DNA of 64,000 nt from Effrenium voratum (Eukaryota; Sar; Dinophyceae; Suessiales; Symbiodiniaceae): positions 121,001-185,000 of the forward strand of contig CAUJNA010002113.1 in the NCBI GenBank assembly GCA_963377175.1, written 5' to 3'. This document shows, piece by piece, positions 21,861 through 32,600 of the stretch. The notes under the pieces were generated by a model. It worked only from the letters and a program-made list of their open reading frames with translations. It was not told the origin of the DNA and searched no databases. Each line of letters starts with the position of its first letter. Position 1 is the stretch's first letter. The position numbers were made by a program, and so were the translations under genes.

Positions 21861-24800
21861 ATGGACGGTTCCCTTGTGCCAGTTGATGGATCCAGCATGC
21901 CTGTGGATGCTGCCGGAGCTAGCTCCGGCAACGCCACCGGCGGCGGTGTGCGAATGTTCGCATCAAGCGCTAATGCGCAATACAACCGCACCCTGGTGAA
22001 TTCCCTTCAACTGTACAATACCGCAATCTTTGCTTTTGGGAATGATGCAGCCATTAGGTCTGAAGCCGAAGCCCTGCATCAAGCAGCTGTAACGCATTTG
22101 CAAGCGGAAAACCGTGAGGAGCTCCGTGCCGCACAGAATCAGCTGCATGCACACTACGCTGAATGTGTGCAAGCCCAGTCGCATAGGATTCGTGAATACG
22201 AACAGCGAGTGAGCGATGAGTTCATGCAAGAAGTGAACTTCGCTGAAGCTAGGATAAGCCAAGTGTGTGAGGAAAATGCCCAAGCATTGCATGAAGCGGA
22301 AATGGGACGCAAAACAACTGAGTTTAGGCAAGCCATCGAATCCACCCTGGCTGAAGCCCAGCAGCTCCTCCATGAGCAAGCTGCCAAGCATGCCGATGAC
22401 ACAGCCCGTGTCGAGGCTACACACGCCAGAACGGTTGACATGATGGCACACCAAAACGGGCTTCTGCAGGACGAGCTTGATGAGCTGAAGAAGTATCAGA
22501 AGCAACACGACCTCCGCGAGGATGGATCGAAGCCCAAAGGGGTAGGTGATACCCGAGAGGATTCACCAGAGTTGATGACCGACGACATGAAGTCAGCTCG
22601 GTCCCAAAGGTCAATGTTGGACCCGTTGACCCATCCGTTTCAATATGCAAAGGAAAAGTTGAGGTCGCTTGTTACCTATGACGGTTACGGGGATGAATAT
22701 ACCCCTAGCGTGATTCCGACTGCCGAATGCGAAGCACTGCCCGCAGATGCTCGCGATCCGCAAGGACCAGCTGAAAAGCCATCAGGTAGCAGCCGATCCC
22801 CGGTGAAAACAAGTGCACCGGTTCCACCCCTGCAATTCTCTCAGGGGCCAATGTCAACTGACCGCAAGCAGGGTGGCAAGCCTCCTGGCGGTCCGCCACC
22901 TGATGATGATGGCGACGGCGATGGTGACGAAGACGATGGTGACGGCCTCGGGCCCAACCTCGGCAATGAAGCATTCGCCAAGATGTTGATGAAGTTAGTA
23001 AAAGGCCAAACGAACGATGAAAAGCCCAGAACCCGCGAAAGCGAGACGTTGCGATTCAAGGAGATGCCAACTCCTGAAACGTACCGTGAATGGAAAACAT
23101 CGGTTCGTGAGGATGTCCGCGCCGCATCTGACCGTCCAGACGAGGCTTGGCCTTGGATCATGGAAGTCTGGTCTGATCGCGAGGACAAGAAGAAGCTGTT
23201 GGAGGAGCTCGGCGAACCGGGAAAATTCGTGACCCTAGACACGAAGATTCTCGCAGCGCTCACGCGTTCAGCGAAAGGCGATCTGGCTCAGCGAATCCTA
23301 ACAGCAAAGGAAGAATGTGCCAAGGAGGGAAAGGCCATGAGAGGAAGGCAGGTCTTGTTTATGTTTGACCAATATTTCAAGACCAGTGAAGAAGCCGGAA
23401 ACCTCTACTCCTTGGAGGACCTGTTGCGTGTCTCGCGACACGGCGAAGGAATCATCGATCTCAAGCGTTTCCTGAATGCTTGGGATTCCGTGATCGCCGG
23501 CATGAAAAAGCCGCCGGAAGAAAAGGTGTTGAAAGACATCTTGCTTCGCCAAGTGAGAAGCTGCCATCTGTTGCGGTACGACATCGACACATATGATCGT
23601 TGCCGTGATGATGATCCCAATAAATCGTACGATTTCCTAATGCGTTGCATGAGGGATCTAATCGAGAGGGATAGGCTTCGCGAGAACCGAGAGCGCGTGT
23701 CCAAGGTCAATGCCAGTAAAGCCCCGACGCCCAAGGCTGGTGCTGCCGCTCCTGAAAAGAGGGACCCCAAGAAAAAGAGCGCACCTAAGCCGAAGGACAC
23801 CGAGGAGAAGTACTGTTTTGACTTCCAGAAGGGCTCGTGCACGAGGGGGGCAAACTGCCCTTACGCGCACCGCAAGGAGCCGCGAGGACGCTCTGCGACC
23901 CGTGGCAGGCCAAGTTCCCCCAAAGGCGGAAAAGGAGAGAAAGCACCGTGTTCTTTCTTTGCCCAAGGGAAGTGCACTAGAGGTGATAAATGCAAGTTTA
24001 GCCATGCCTCCACGGGCGGCAAATCTGCCGCCGCGGCATCGAGCAGCGAGGCCAATGCAAATCCTGCGGCTAAGAAGCGTGCAAATTCACCTAAGCCTAA
24101 GCCCAAGGCCAAAGCCGCTGCAGTCTGCACCAGGTACGCCATGTTCGCAAAGCCGATCAACCCAATTGGAGTGTCATTCGACACCAATGCTCATGTTCAT
24201 GAAATCCCCGCCGAAGGCGATGGTTTCAAGCTTGAGTATGAGGAACGTCAGTACAATAGGATGTTTCCAAGTGCCAAGGACTGCCCCAGGCCGACCAAAG
24301 GGACTAACAAGGCAGCGCGCAAGGCCGCGAATCAGTTGAATGCCGTAGTCAAAGCCATGGAGAATGGAGCCCAGCCCGCTTGCGGTTTCATGTGCGATGT
24401 GGAATCTGATTCCATCTCAAGCCTATCGTGTGACGAGTGCCTGAGAGTTGCCATGCCGCCTCACGATGTCCGTAAGGATGTCGAAGCGCCAAGGGCAGCC
24501 ACCCCTGCCCCAAAGGGAAAGGATGTGTGGCTCATTGATTCCGGTAGTGAGCAGGACCTCATCAGCAAGGCTGCACTGAGGAATGCGTCCAAGGCAATCC
24601 GAAAACAGGCCCCGCAGCCTATTCGCCTTGTGACTGCAAACGGAAACATCACTGCTTCCGAGATCGCCGACATCAATGTCGATGCATTGTGCGAGCCTGC
24701 TCAGCCTTACATCCTCGAGAGTTCTCCCGCAGTGCTGTCGCTGGGTGTGAAGTGTCTGGATCAAGGATATTCCTTTCATTGGGAATCCGGGAAGGCACCA

Positions 24801-27800
24801 ACCATGGTTCGCCCTGACGGTGCTCTGATCCAGCTCAAGGTTGACGGTCATGTGCCATACATGGACTCTAGTTGTGAAGCTGAGCCATCGTTGAGTGCAG
24901 TAGCAGCATCAAAGCCAGCGCCTGCGCCAGTTCATGACGAAGGCATCGACGAAGGTGATGATCCCGACGACGAAGTTGAGCGGTTGGTGAGATCCCGCAA
25001 AGAGCAAGATCTGGTTGCCGAAGCAGGTACCAAAGAGCACTTGTTTGCACACTATCCGAAGAATCCCTTTTGCCGCACTTGCCAACGTGCCAAGATGCTT
25101 GCCCCATATGCAAGATCGAAAGGCGGGCAGGGAAGGCTCGAGACGAAAGCGTTTGGAGATCACATCATTGCTGATCATGTGATCCTCAAGGCCAACATCG
25201 AGCAAGGCATAAAAGGCGAATGGTGTGCTCTTGTGATCAAGGACGTGCATACGCAGTTCAGGTACGTTTACCCGTCGACCAGCAAAAGCACGGAGCAATC
25301 CGTTGCAGGGATCCAGCATTTCATTTCCGGTAGGGATGAGGTTGAGGTTCTCTACACTGATAACTCCCGGGAATTGAAAGCCGCAATAGAGCAGTTGGGG
25401 TACCGTCATCAGACCTCCATTGAATATGTTGATTCTTCCAAATCTTTCGTGGAAAGGGAAATCAGACATCTGTTGGAGGGAGCACGTGCGAACCTTGTCC
25501 AGTCAGGGTTCCCACTGTCGATGTGGCCATTTGCCATCCAGCACAATGCAGTTGCGACCAACATCCTGCCACAGTTGAATGGAAATGATTCGCCATGGTA
25601 CCTCAGGTTTAACAAGACCTTTGATGAAGCTGAGATACCTTTCGGAGCAAAGATACTGTTCTGGAACAACCCTGCACGAGCTGACAATCAGGCAGGCAAG
25701 ACTTCGCCAACATCGAATGAAGGCGTGTTTCTCGGGTACCATATTCAGCCCGGGTTCGCATGGAAGGGTGAGTTCCTCGTTGCAAAACTAGAAGGGCTCG
25801 ATTACCATATCGAACATGCGTCCCTCACGGTACAGCGAACAAAGCGCATTGAGCTTCCGACTGATGAGTTCATCTTCCCGATGAGGTTGTTGAAAGACCC
25901 TGCATCTCATCCACCTGTTGCCAGTGCTAGGACACGAGATGATCCTGTGCCGTTGGAACGTGGGCAAGCCCACATCGAGGAACCCGCCGCATCGGAGAAA
26001 TCCGAAGCGAAGACCAAGCCTGTCGTGCCCGACAAAGGCGGTGCATTCGACCCGAGCATAATGCCTGATGGGTCACCAGTACCTGATGGCTATGTGTGGG
26101 ATGGGGTTCGGCTCGTCCGTAGGAAGGCCGGATCCAAAAGGCCTCCCGATATCCCGTCTGACATGTGGGTCATGCTCGGCAGCCAGGACCGAAAGGCCCT
26201 AACCCAGCAGTACGAAGATCAGCTCCGCGCAGATGCCAAGAAGGCAGTGCTTGAGACAGCAGTCTCTTCGGAGGCCAGATCCGAGCACCCCGAAGCCGCA
26301 TCGAGTGCAAAGCCGACCAGCGCCGCCCGCGAGGGCGAGCCGACATTGCCTGTGATCCGGCACGCGCCTGCGATGTCCGTTCTTCCGGAACGTGACAAGC
26401 CATCGAAGGAGCCGCATCGCCCGCAATTGCGTGAGTTGGTCAAAGAGCGAATCAAGAAGGTTGAATTTGATGTTGCTCTTGAACTGTTCAGTGCAGTCGT
26501 TGCCAGGCTTGTACCAAAAGCCGAAGTAGCCAATACGCCAAAGGCCCAAGCTGCCCTTGACAAGGAATGGGAAAACCTTCGAAAGAAAGGCACTTGGGAT
26601 GAGTTCAGAGTAAATGAGTGTAGGCGCGTCATCAGAGAAGCCCAGAACAAAGGGGAAAAGGTTCACATTGGAAGGATTTTCGAGGCTTGTTACGAGAAGG
26701 GTAGCGAGCTTCCCGATGATGATCCCAACAAGAAATTCAAAGGAAGGACCGTTTTCCAAGGGAACAATGTTTACGATGAAAACTCTGTTGCAGCATTATT
26801 TGCGGAGCTAGGGTCCAGCCCAGCGTCAATGGAGGCAGCCAAAATCCTCGACGCTTTCGGGTCGCAGCCCGGCTACCGCAAGGCGCAAGCCGATGCGAAG
26901 CAAGCCTACATCCAAGCCCTGTTCAAAGGCGTTCCCACATGGCTTAGATTGCCCAAGAACAGATGGCCCAGCCATTGGAGCAAACAATACATTGACCCCA
27001 TCGTTCCACTTGTGCTAGCCTTGTACGGACATCCCGATTCAGGGGGGCTTTGGGAAAAGCACCTCGAAGATGCCCTAAGCAAGCAAGGCTTTGTAAGAGT
27101 GTTACCCGAAATATGGACATCCATTTTCCATCATCCGGAACTCGACCTGCTGCTCGTTGTATATGTTGATGACTTCAAGCTTGCAGGACCCGCCGGTAGC
27201 CTTGATAAGGGATGGGAACTGATCGGGAAGGTTGTCGAGATCGACGCGCCCGAGCCATTCGGTAGATACTTTGGGTGTCATCACATCGAAAAGAACAATG
27301 TCAGATTGTCTAAAGAGGAACACCCTTTCAATCACGTGTTTGAGGGTTCTGCGCAACACGCGGGTGTTTGCTCTCAAAGAAGGACTGAGGACTACTGGGA
27401 GCATGATGAGAACACGAAAACGTGGACACGCTATCACTTGCAGCCCAGAAAGTGCCTATTCCGTCCTAAGGAGCAAATGAGTGCATTCGCTTGCAGCCTC
27501 GACCCCCAGCGTGTGACAATCAAAGATCAATCCAAATCAAGTCCAATTTGCGATGAGTGGTCGCGTCATGCAAGTGATCGCATTTCTGCGGACACCGCGT
27601 GGTGGACCGGACGTACTGTGTTTTCCTACGGTGAGAATCAGGAAGCAGCTCTGCAATGTGCATTGCCCTCTAAGCCTGGATCAATGAGAGACAAAACCGC
27701 GGCAAAGAAAGAAGTCAAGGTTTCGAAGTTCAAAGGACCCGAAACGATATGCGATAAACCTGTTGGTTGTATGACTAAAGAAGTCAACATTGTTGAGTAC

Positions 27801-29633
27801 GACATGTCTGATTTCCTCAAGTCATGCGTTGACGCATATTGCGAACTTGCCAAGGTGAACGTTTCTTCGCTGAGTAAGGTTAGCACTCCATTCATCGGTT
27901 CGAAGGTCGCGAGACCTGTCGTAAATGAAGAGGAGCCAAAGGGCAGGCTTCAAACGATCGCTGCAAAAGTACTAATGAAGATTCTATTCGCAGCCCGCAT
28001 GGCTAGGTATGACCTGCTAAGAGCCACGCAAAGCCTTGCCTCGCGCGTGAGTAAATGGTCCACTGAGTGCGACAGCGCTCTACATCGGCTTGTGTCTTAC
28101 ATACACTGTTCGAAGGACCTAAAGATGCGAGGTTTTATCGGGGATAAGTTCTCTGATTGTAGGCTGTGGTTGTTCGCTGACGCGGATTGGGCAGGCGAAT
28201 ACGACTCGCATAGTACAACTGGTTGCACCATGATCCTGGTAGGTCCAAACACGTACTACCCACTGAATGCCTTCAGTAGGAAGCAGACAGCGACCGCAAC
28301 AAGCTCGACTGAAGCCGAGGTCATCGCTGCGAATCAGGCGCTCAGAGCAGAGGGATTGCCGACGCTGTCGCTTTTCTGCCAGCTCAGCCTGTTTGGAAAA
28401 GAAGCACATGGGTATGCTCAAAAGGCAGGAAAGGCCTCCCTTGATGTGCCCGATGGCATTGTTGCTCGCATCGACCCCGAGTTGGATGAAATTCGGTACG
28501 GAAATGTTGATGCGGGCACAAGTGTAGCGAATATCAATGCCCTAACTGTGCATCTTAGTGATAAGTGGAAAGTTAAGCTGATGGAAGACAATCAGGCCAC
28601 GATCACTATCCTGCAGCAGGGACACTCACAGAAGCTAAGGCACACGGATAGGACCCAACGCATTAGCTTCAGATGGCTCCAGGAGCAATTCGTGAATAGG
28701 CAGTTCGAGTTAATCAATGTTGACACTACCCTCCAAGCTGCAGACATCTTGACCAAGGCGTTTGACAGCACCCCAGTGTGGCACCATGCACTTGAGCTGA
28801 TCGGTATCTCCCCCAATCGCCAGGCGCGAGCCTGTGCCACCAGTTTGCTGCTCTCCCCGTGCGCCAAGGCCGGAGAAGTTAGTGATCAGGGGGGGCAGAT
28901 CGCCGCGCTATGCAACGCTCAGCCCAAGCGCCTCCTTATTGAGTTCTGTTGTTCGACGACCTCACGGTTGGGCGAATCAAGAGACTCTTCAAAGGGATGT
29001 CGTGTCATTCGGGTAACTGAAACCGAAGACGGGTGCTCTGATACATGCAGGCAGTGGTTAGTCCATGAAATTGCCGAATTTAGGAGCAAGAATCCTAAGG
29101 GTGCAATAATGTTCTACGTTTCATTGCCTTGCACTGGAGGATGCCCGTGGGGTTATGTCAACCAGCAAACTCCCAAAGGTGCTGCCAAGATTGAGGGTCA
29201 CATCAAGCAATTCCGATCACTGCTGAGAGGGTTCAAACGCATTCTCAATGATGTCTATTCTGATGACGTTAGAGTAGCCTTCGAACTTCCCAAGGCGTGT
29301 CGTTATTGGAAATGGCCCGAACTATGGAGTTTCTTGACTAAGTACAAGATGAACAAGTACGAATTCCATGGTTGCAAAATCGGCATTAAAGGGAGAAATG
29401 GAAAACCTATGAAAAAGCAGTGGGTCGTTGCCAGTAATATGCCCACTATTTCCGTGGTTGAGTACTTCAAGTGTGATGGTTCTCACGAGCATGATGAAAG
29501 CCGTGGTACGCATTTGAAGGAAGCCGAGGGATACACGTATGTTTACACCGATGCCGTTCACAATGCATTTTCTGAACATGCCACCATGCAGCCGTTGCTT
29601 TCGAGTGATTGTGCTGCATCTTCTTCGCAATGA
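21861..29633 (+). CDS. ORF1: copia-type Gag-Pol polyprotein (2590 aa) with extra C-terminal domain
   Basis: The ATG at 21861 is the first in frame after the LTR. Domains by residue: about 60-220 coiled-coil Gag region; 330-360 Gly/Asp-rich linker; 380-620 Gag-like helical region; 652-700 two CCCH zinc knuckles (each C-x7-C-x5-C-x3-H); about 892 aspartic protease motif LIDSGSEQD; 1060-1085 HHCC pre-integrase zinc finger (HLFAHY...CRTC); 1104-1199 integrase core with Asp (IADHV), Asp (YTDNSRE) and Glu (SFVEREIRHLLEG); about 1678-1770 reverse transcriptase with ADAKQAY and the catalytic YVDD; 2106-2242 RNase H with FADADW, STEAEV and MEDNQA. After the usual copia end (DILTKAF) come about 250 extra residues including FYVSLPCTGGCPW. 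No stop or frameshift is present, so it is probably functional. It encodes particle, cDNA synthesis and integration functions. Confidence 0.93.
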   Translation: MDGSLVPVDGSSMPVDAAGASSGNATGGGVRMFASSANAQYNRTLVNSLQLYNTAIFAFGNDAAIRSEAEALHQAAVTHLQAENREELRAAQNQLHAHYAECVQAQSHRIREYEQRVSDEFMQEVNFAEARISQVCEENAQALHEAEMGRKTTEFRQAIESTLAEAQQLLHEQAAKHADDTARVEATHARTVDMMAHQNGLLQDELDELKKYQKQHDLREDGSKPKGVGDTREDSPELMTDDMKSARSQRSMLDPLTHPFQYAKEKLRSLVTYDGYGDEYTPSVIPTAECEALPADARDPQGPAEKPSGSSRSPVKTSAPVPPLQFSQGPMSTDRKQGGKPPGGPPPDDDGDGDGDEDDGDGLGPNLGNEAFAKMLMKLVKGQTNDEKPRTRESETLRFKEMPTPETYREWKTSVREDVRAASDRPDEAWPWIMEVWSDREDKKKLLEELGEPGKFVTLDTKILAALTRSAKGDLAQRILTAKEECAKEGKAMRGRQVLFMFDQYFKTSEEAGNLYSLEDLLRVSRHGEGIIDLKRFLNAWDSVIAGMKKPPEEKVLKDILLRQVRSCHLLRYDIDTYDRCRDDDPNKSYDFLMRCMRDLIERDRLRENRERVSKVNASKAPTPKAGAAAPEKRDPKKKSAPKPKDTEEKYCFDFQKGSCTRGANCPYAHRKEPRGRSATRGRPSSPKGGKGEKAPCSFFAQGKCTRGDKCKFSHASTGGKSAAAASSSEANANPAAKKRANSPKPKPKAKAAAVCTRYAMFAKPINPIGVSFDTNAHVHEIPAEGDGFKLEYEERQYNRMFPSAKDCPRPTKGTNKAARKAANQLNAVVKAMENGAQPACGFMCDVESDSISSLSCDECLRVAMPPHDVRKDVEAPRAATPAPKGKDVWLIDSGSEQDLISKAALRNASKAIRKQAPQPIRLVTANGNITASEIADINVDALCEPAQPYILESSPAVLSLGVKCLDQGYSFHWESGKAPTMVRPDGALIQLKVDGHVPYMDSSCEAEPSLSAVAASKPAPAPVHDEGIDEGDDPDDEVERLVRSRKEQDLVAEAGTKEHLFAHYPKNPFCRTCQRAKMLAPYARSKGGQGRLETKAFGDHIIADHVILKANIEQGIKGEWCALVIKDVHTQFRYVYPSTSKSTEQSVAGIQHFISGRDEVEVLYTDNSRELKAAIEQLGYRHQTSIEYVDSSKSFVEREIRHLLEGARANLVQSGFPLSMWPFAIQHNAVATNILPQLNGNDSPWYLRFNKTFDEAEIPFGAKILFWNNPARADNQAGKTSPTSNEGVFLGYHIQPGFAWKGEFLVAKLEGLDYHIEHASLTVQRTKRIELPTDEFIFPMRLLKDPASHPPVASARTRDDPVPLERGQAHIEEPAASEKSEAKTKPVVPDKGGAFDPSIMPDGSPVPDGYVWDGVRLVRRKAGSKRPPDIPSDMWVMLGSQDRKALTQQYEDQLRADAKKAVLETAVSSEARSEHPEAASSAKPTSAAREGEPTLPVIRHAPAMSVLPERDKPSKEPHRPQLRELVKERIKKVEFDVALELFSAVVARLVPKAEVANTPKAQAALDKEWENLRKKGTWDEFRVNECRRVIREAQNKGEKVHIGRIFEACYEKGSELPDDDPNKKFKGRTVFQGNNVYDENSVAALFAELGSSPASMEAAKILDAFGSQPGYRKAQADAKQAYIQALFKGVPTWLRLPKNRWPSHWSKQYIDPIVPLVLALYGHPDSGGLWEKHLEDALSKQGFVRVLPEIWTSIFHHPELDLLLVVYVDDFKLAGPAGSLDKGWELIGKVVEIDAPEPFGRYFGCHHIEKNNVRLSKEEHPFNHVFEGSAQHAGVCSQRRTEDYWEHDENTKTWTRYHLQPRKCLFRPKEQMSAFACSLDPQRVTIKDQSKSSPICDEWSRHASDRISADTAWWTGRTVFSYGENQEAALQCALPSKPGSMRDKTAAKKEVKVSKFKGPETICDKPVGCMTKEVNIVEYDMSDFLKSCVDAYCELAKVNVSSLSKVSTPFIGSKVARPVVNEEEPKGRLQTIAAKVLMKILFAARMARYDLLRATQSLASRVSKWSTECDSALHRLVSYIHCSKDLKMRGFIGDKFSDCRLWLFADADWAGEYDSHSTTGCTMILVGPNTYYPLNAFSRKQTATATSSTEAEVIAANQALRAEGLPTLSLFCQLSLFGKEAHGYAQKAGKASLDVPDGIVARIDPELDEIRYGNVDAGTSVANINALTVHLSDKWKVKLMEDNQATITILQQGHSQKLRHTDRTQRISFRWLQEQFVNRQFELINVDTTLQAADILTKAFDSTPVWHHALELIGISPNRQARACATSLLLSPCAKAGEVSDQGGQIAALCNAQPKRLLIEFCCSTTSRLGESRDSSKGCRVIRVTETEDGCSDTCRQWLVHEIAEFRSKNPKGAIMFYVSLPCTGGCPWGYVNQQTPKGAAKIEGHIKQFRSLLRGFKRILNDVYSDDVRVAFELPKACRYWKWPELWSFLTKYKMNKYEFHGCKIGIKGRNGKPMKKQWVVASNMPTISVVEYFKCDGSHEHDESRGTHLKEAEGYTYVYTDAVHNAFSEHATMQPLLSSDCAASSSQ
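28932..29630 (+). other. Extra C-terminal domain of ORF1 (residues about 2357-2590)
   Basis: This region lies beyond RNase H, where copia polyproteins normally end. Visible motifs in order: RLLIEFCCSTTS (hydrophobic strand then small residues), RVTETEDG (acidic after a strand), FYVSLPCTGGCPW (a Pro-Cys motif), FELPKACRYW and KQWVVASNMP. The order of a small-residue loop, an acidic residue, a PC motif and then an E/N-P motif is reminiscent of a SAM-dependent methyltransferase Rossmann fold such as C5-cytosine methyltransferases. No single motif is canonical, so this is only a structural suggestion. Confidence 0.4.
29630..29633 (+). promoter_or_regulatory. ATGA stop/start overlap between ORF1 and ORF2
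   Basis: The ORF2 ATG (29630-29632) shares bases with the ORF1 TGA (29631-29633). No slippery heptamer of the X XXY YYZ type is seen in the short overlap upstream, so coupled termination-reinitiation is more likely than frameshifting. Confidence 0.7.
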
Positions 29634-32600
29634 GCAGCGCGACGGCTATGGCGCATCCCGCGAGGGATTGCGATCCGGCATGGAGGAGATGGATGGAGAA
29701 TGTCGCTACCACTTCGGTATGCACGAACGGCAAATACGACGCTAACCTCGCCGCCACGGTCAAGGGCCTCCTCGAGACGACCTCTGCACAGTCGCTTATT
29801 CATACATGGGTGCAGGACCAACCGCACTACCTGCAATTGCTTACACCCCTGTTAACCATAAGCGAACCGTACTTGAAAGTTTTGCAGGCCCCACGTGTAC
29901 CAGACCGCGACCTCCTTATCTATGTGACTGTCGCTGATTCAGGACTGTCCATGGTTTCGGGCAAGAAGCGCAAGCTTCGCAAGTACGACTTTGCGGAGCG
30001 TTTGGATGCCTCTCGCCCGGCGCGTGTCGGTGCATGGAGGTCTGAAATGCTTTGGGGCAAGGGCTTACAACAGCTGTGCAAGCGGTTGGCCGCCCTCATC
30101 GACGAGGTGCGTACCGACTACCCAGCAGCCACCATCATTCCGATGATTTACTGGAATGGCAACGAGCTCGTTGGGAAGGACGGCCTCGAGCCCACTGGTA
30201 CATATCCTTACGACACCCCCATCGGAGACGCCGAGCAACTTCTCGCTGACACCAGGCGGCACCTGGCTTGGACCAGGGATTTCGCGGCCCGCAAGGGCTG
30301 CGCATGCCTTGGAGTCATGACCGGCGCGAAGAGCTACCTCTACGGCTTCTCTATGATTTGGGACCGTTTCATGACGGAAGTCCGGGATTACATCATCGGC
30401 GACCCCAACAATATGTTTGTATACGTTGATGCTACACCCTTCGTCGAGACCATTGATTTGCTGGACAGGTATCATATGTGCTTCAGCGACGACAATATCA
30501 CGAAGACCGTCCAGTTTATGCGCGGAACCCATCATATGTTGTACATGCTTTCCATCTTGCGCCCCGCAATGGGCAGCGTAGCCGAGCTGACACGTTCGCA
30601 TGATTGCACAATGCGTCCGATCGATGTGCTCGAGGTGCGCCACCAAGAGGATTGCACAGTCAACGTTGAGGTTCTCGCGTACTGCAAGGAAACGCTAACG
30701 AAGTGCGGCGTTTCATTGTCAGAGATGATCGGGCTCCCTTTCACCCGTGAAGAAGTGGAGTTCCGGCAGCCCCTCGATTTCGCCCCTGTCGATCCAGCCG
30801 AATTTGCAACTTCAGGTGAGCCTTCCGGTGCTGATGTTTCCGAAAGTGTTCGCCCGGCGCAAGCCGGTGCAAAGGCGGCTGCGGTGGCACAGAGGGACGA
30901 GGCGACGAGCAGGCCGGTACCACTCGACTCCTACGGGAGGAACGTGACTGGGGGCCACTACGATTGCTGGGTTTATAGCATCCATGACGGCGTGAAGTAT
31001 GTTGACTATGGTGAGGGCCCCAAGCGACTTGAGATCATCAAGCAGCCTTCTTTTGATTACGACCCTTCCGTCAGGAGAATCAGCAATGAGTACCACAGCT
31101 CCCTGACGTGCATCTCGAAGATCCTCCGTGGTCGAGGGACAGAAGGATGTGGGTACGTGATGGATGAGGACGGCTACATGGACCTTGAAGATTTGGGACT
31201 CGCGCTTCGCAAGGAGCTGCGACATCCCATTCCATGGAATATTCAAAGCATCATGGACATCTTCAAGCTCGACAAAAAGCAGAGGTTCATTGCGCTTGGT
31301 TGCCCGGACGCAAGCCGGTGCGGAGACGTCCCCTGTTCTCATTGGATTTTCAAGATCAAGGCCTCCCAAGGCCATGAGGACTGGCTCCAAATTGACGACT
31401 CCGGCATCGCAAAGGAGTGGTACGTGAACCCGGGGACGGACCTCGGGCGCTGGTCTGGCTGGAACGTCTGCAGCAACCCTCCTACGGTGCTCTATCATCG
31501 CACCGATAAGCGGAACTTCGCCAACATTATGCGAAACGGACTGCTTCCAGGAGGAGGTGACCAGCACGAGACAGGCAGACCTCACGTTTTCTTCGCTGAC
31601 ATTCCGAGCACAAACGAGAATTACATCTCAGGTGTACGCGCTAACAAGCCCTTGGAAATACAGATCGACCTCAGGATGGCCATTCGCGCAGGGCTTTGCT
31701 TTTTCAAGACAGAGAGCGATGGCGTCCTCACGCGCGACAAGGTGCCCAACTACACGATTATTTCTGTATTGGACGCTACAAATGGCGACGTATGGTACAC
31801 TCGCTCCGAGCAATCGGATGCAGGTGCACCAGCTGCGGCGACTGAGGATGAACCCCAGGGGATGAAGCGCGACCAAGCCGTGGTTGATGATCGGTCCACA
31901 GCACTGGAGCGCATTGCTACAACCCGCACCAATGTGGCGTCTCCTCGCGCCCCGCAAGGGGAAGCGAAGAGACAGAAGACTTTCAATCCAATGGAGAACG
32001 TTGAGCTGAATGTCGCCACGTGCCCGGTTTGCAACAACAGTGTGTTCGAGGGGCAGGTCCACTGCACATCATGTGGGCAGTTGTCACCCCTCAACCCTCG
32101 CCTGTTGAAAGAGCAGCAAAAGAATTACCTTCTGCAGCGTTCCAATTTGCTGAAGAAGATGGGCCTCAGCACCCATGTCACAGCCCAGGTTTTGGCATCC
32201 GTGGGAACTTTTGACCTCCGCGAGGAGGATCGGAGTAGCATCCTTCGTGGCCTGAACTCCCCGGACAGTGCTGTCATTCAGGAGGCCCGGAAGAAGCACA
32301 AGTCCGCCCTGAAGAACGGCTACCACTCTCTACTTGATCGCTATGAACTCGACCTTCAATACAGGGTTCGTATGCTTGAAGTGGGCCGTCGGGATGCGGA
32401 TATACTCCGCATGGAGTTGTGTGCAAACCTCGTCTTGGCTGCTCCAAAGCAGTCGCAAGCCCAGCGCACTCTTGGAGTTGGCCTTGGATCAACTTCTGAG
32501 TCGCGAATCGCAAGGCTCGCGTACATAAAGACGGAGGTGGAGTTTCTGCCCAGCGAATTGCAGGATGCACTCAGTTCCCGTTGGATCATCATGTTTCAGG

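Noticed and set aside
28842..29016. Ribosomal-slippage link between RNase H and the C-terminal domain of ORF1
   Set aside because: The frame is continuous across this region, so no frameshift is needed.
29609..29629. Upstream TTG as start of ORF2
   Set aside because: A non-ATG start is unlikely in a nuclear eukaryotic gene when an ATG at 29630 overlaps the ORF1 stop.
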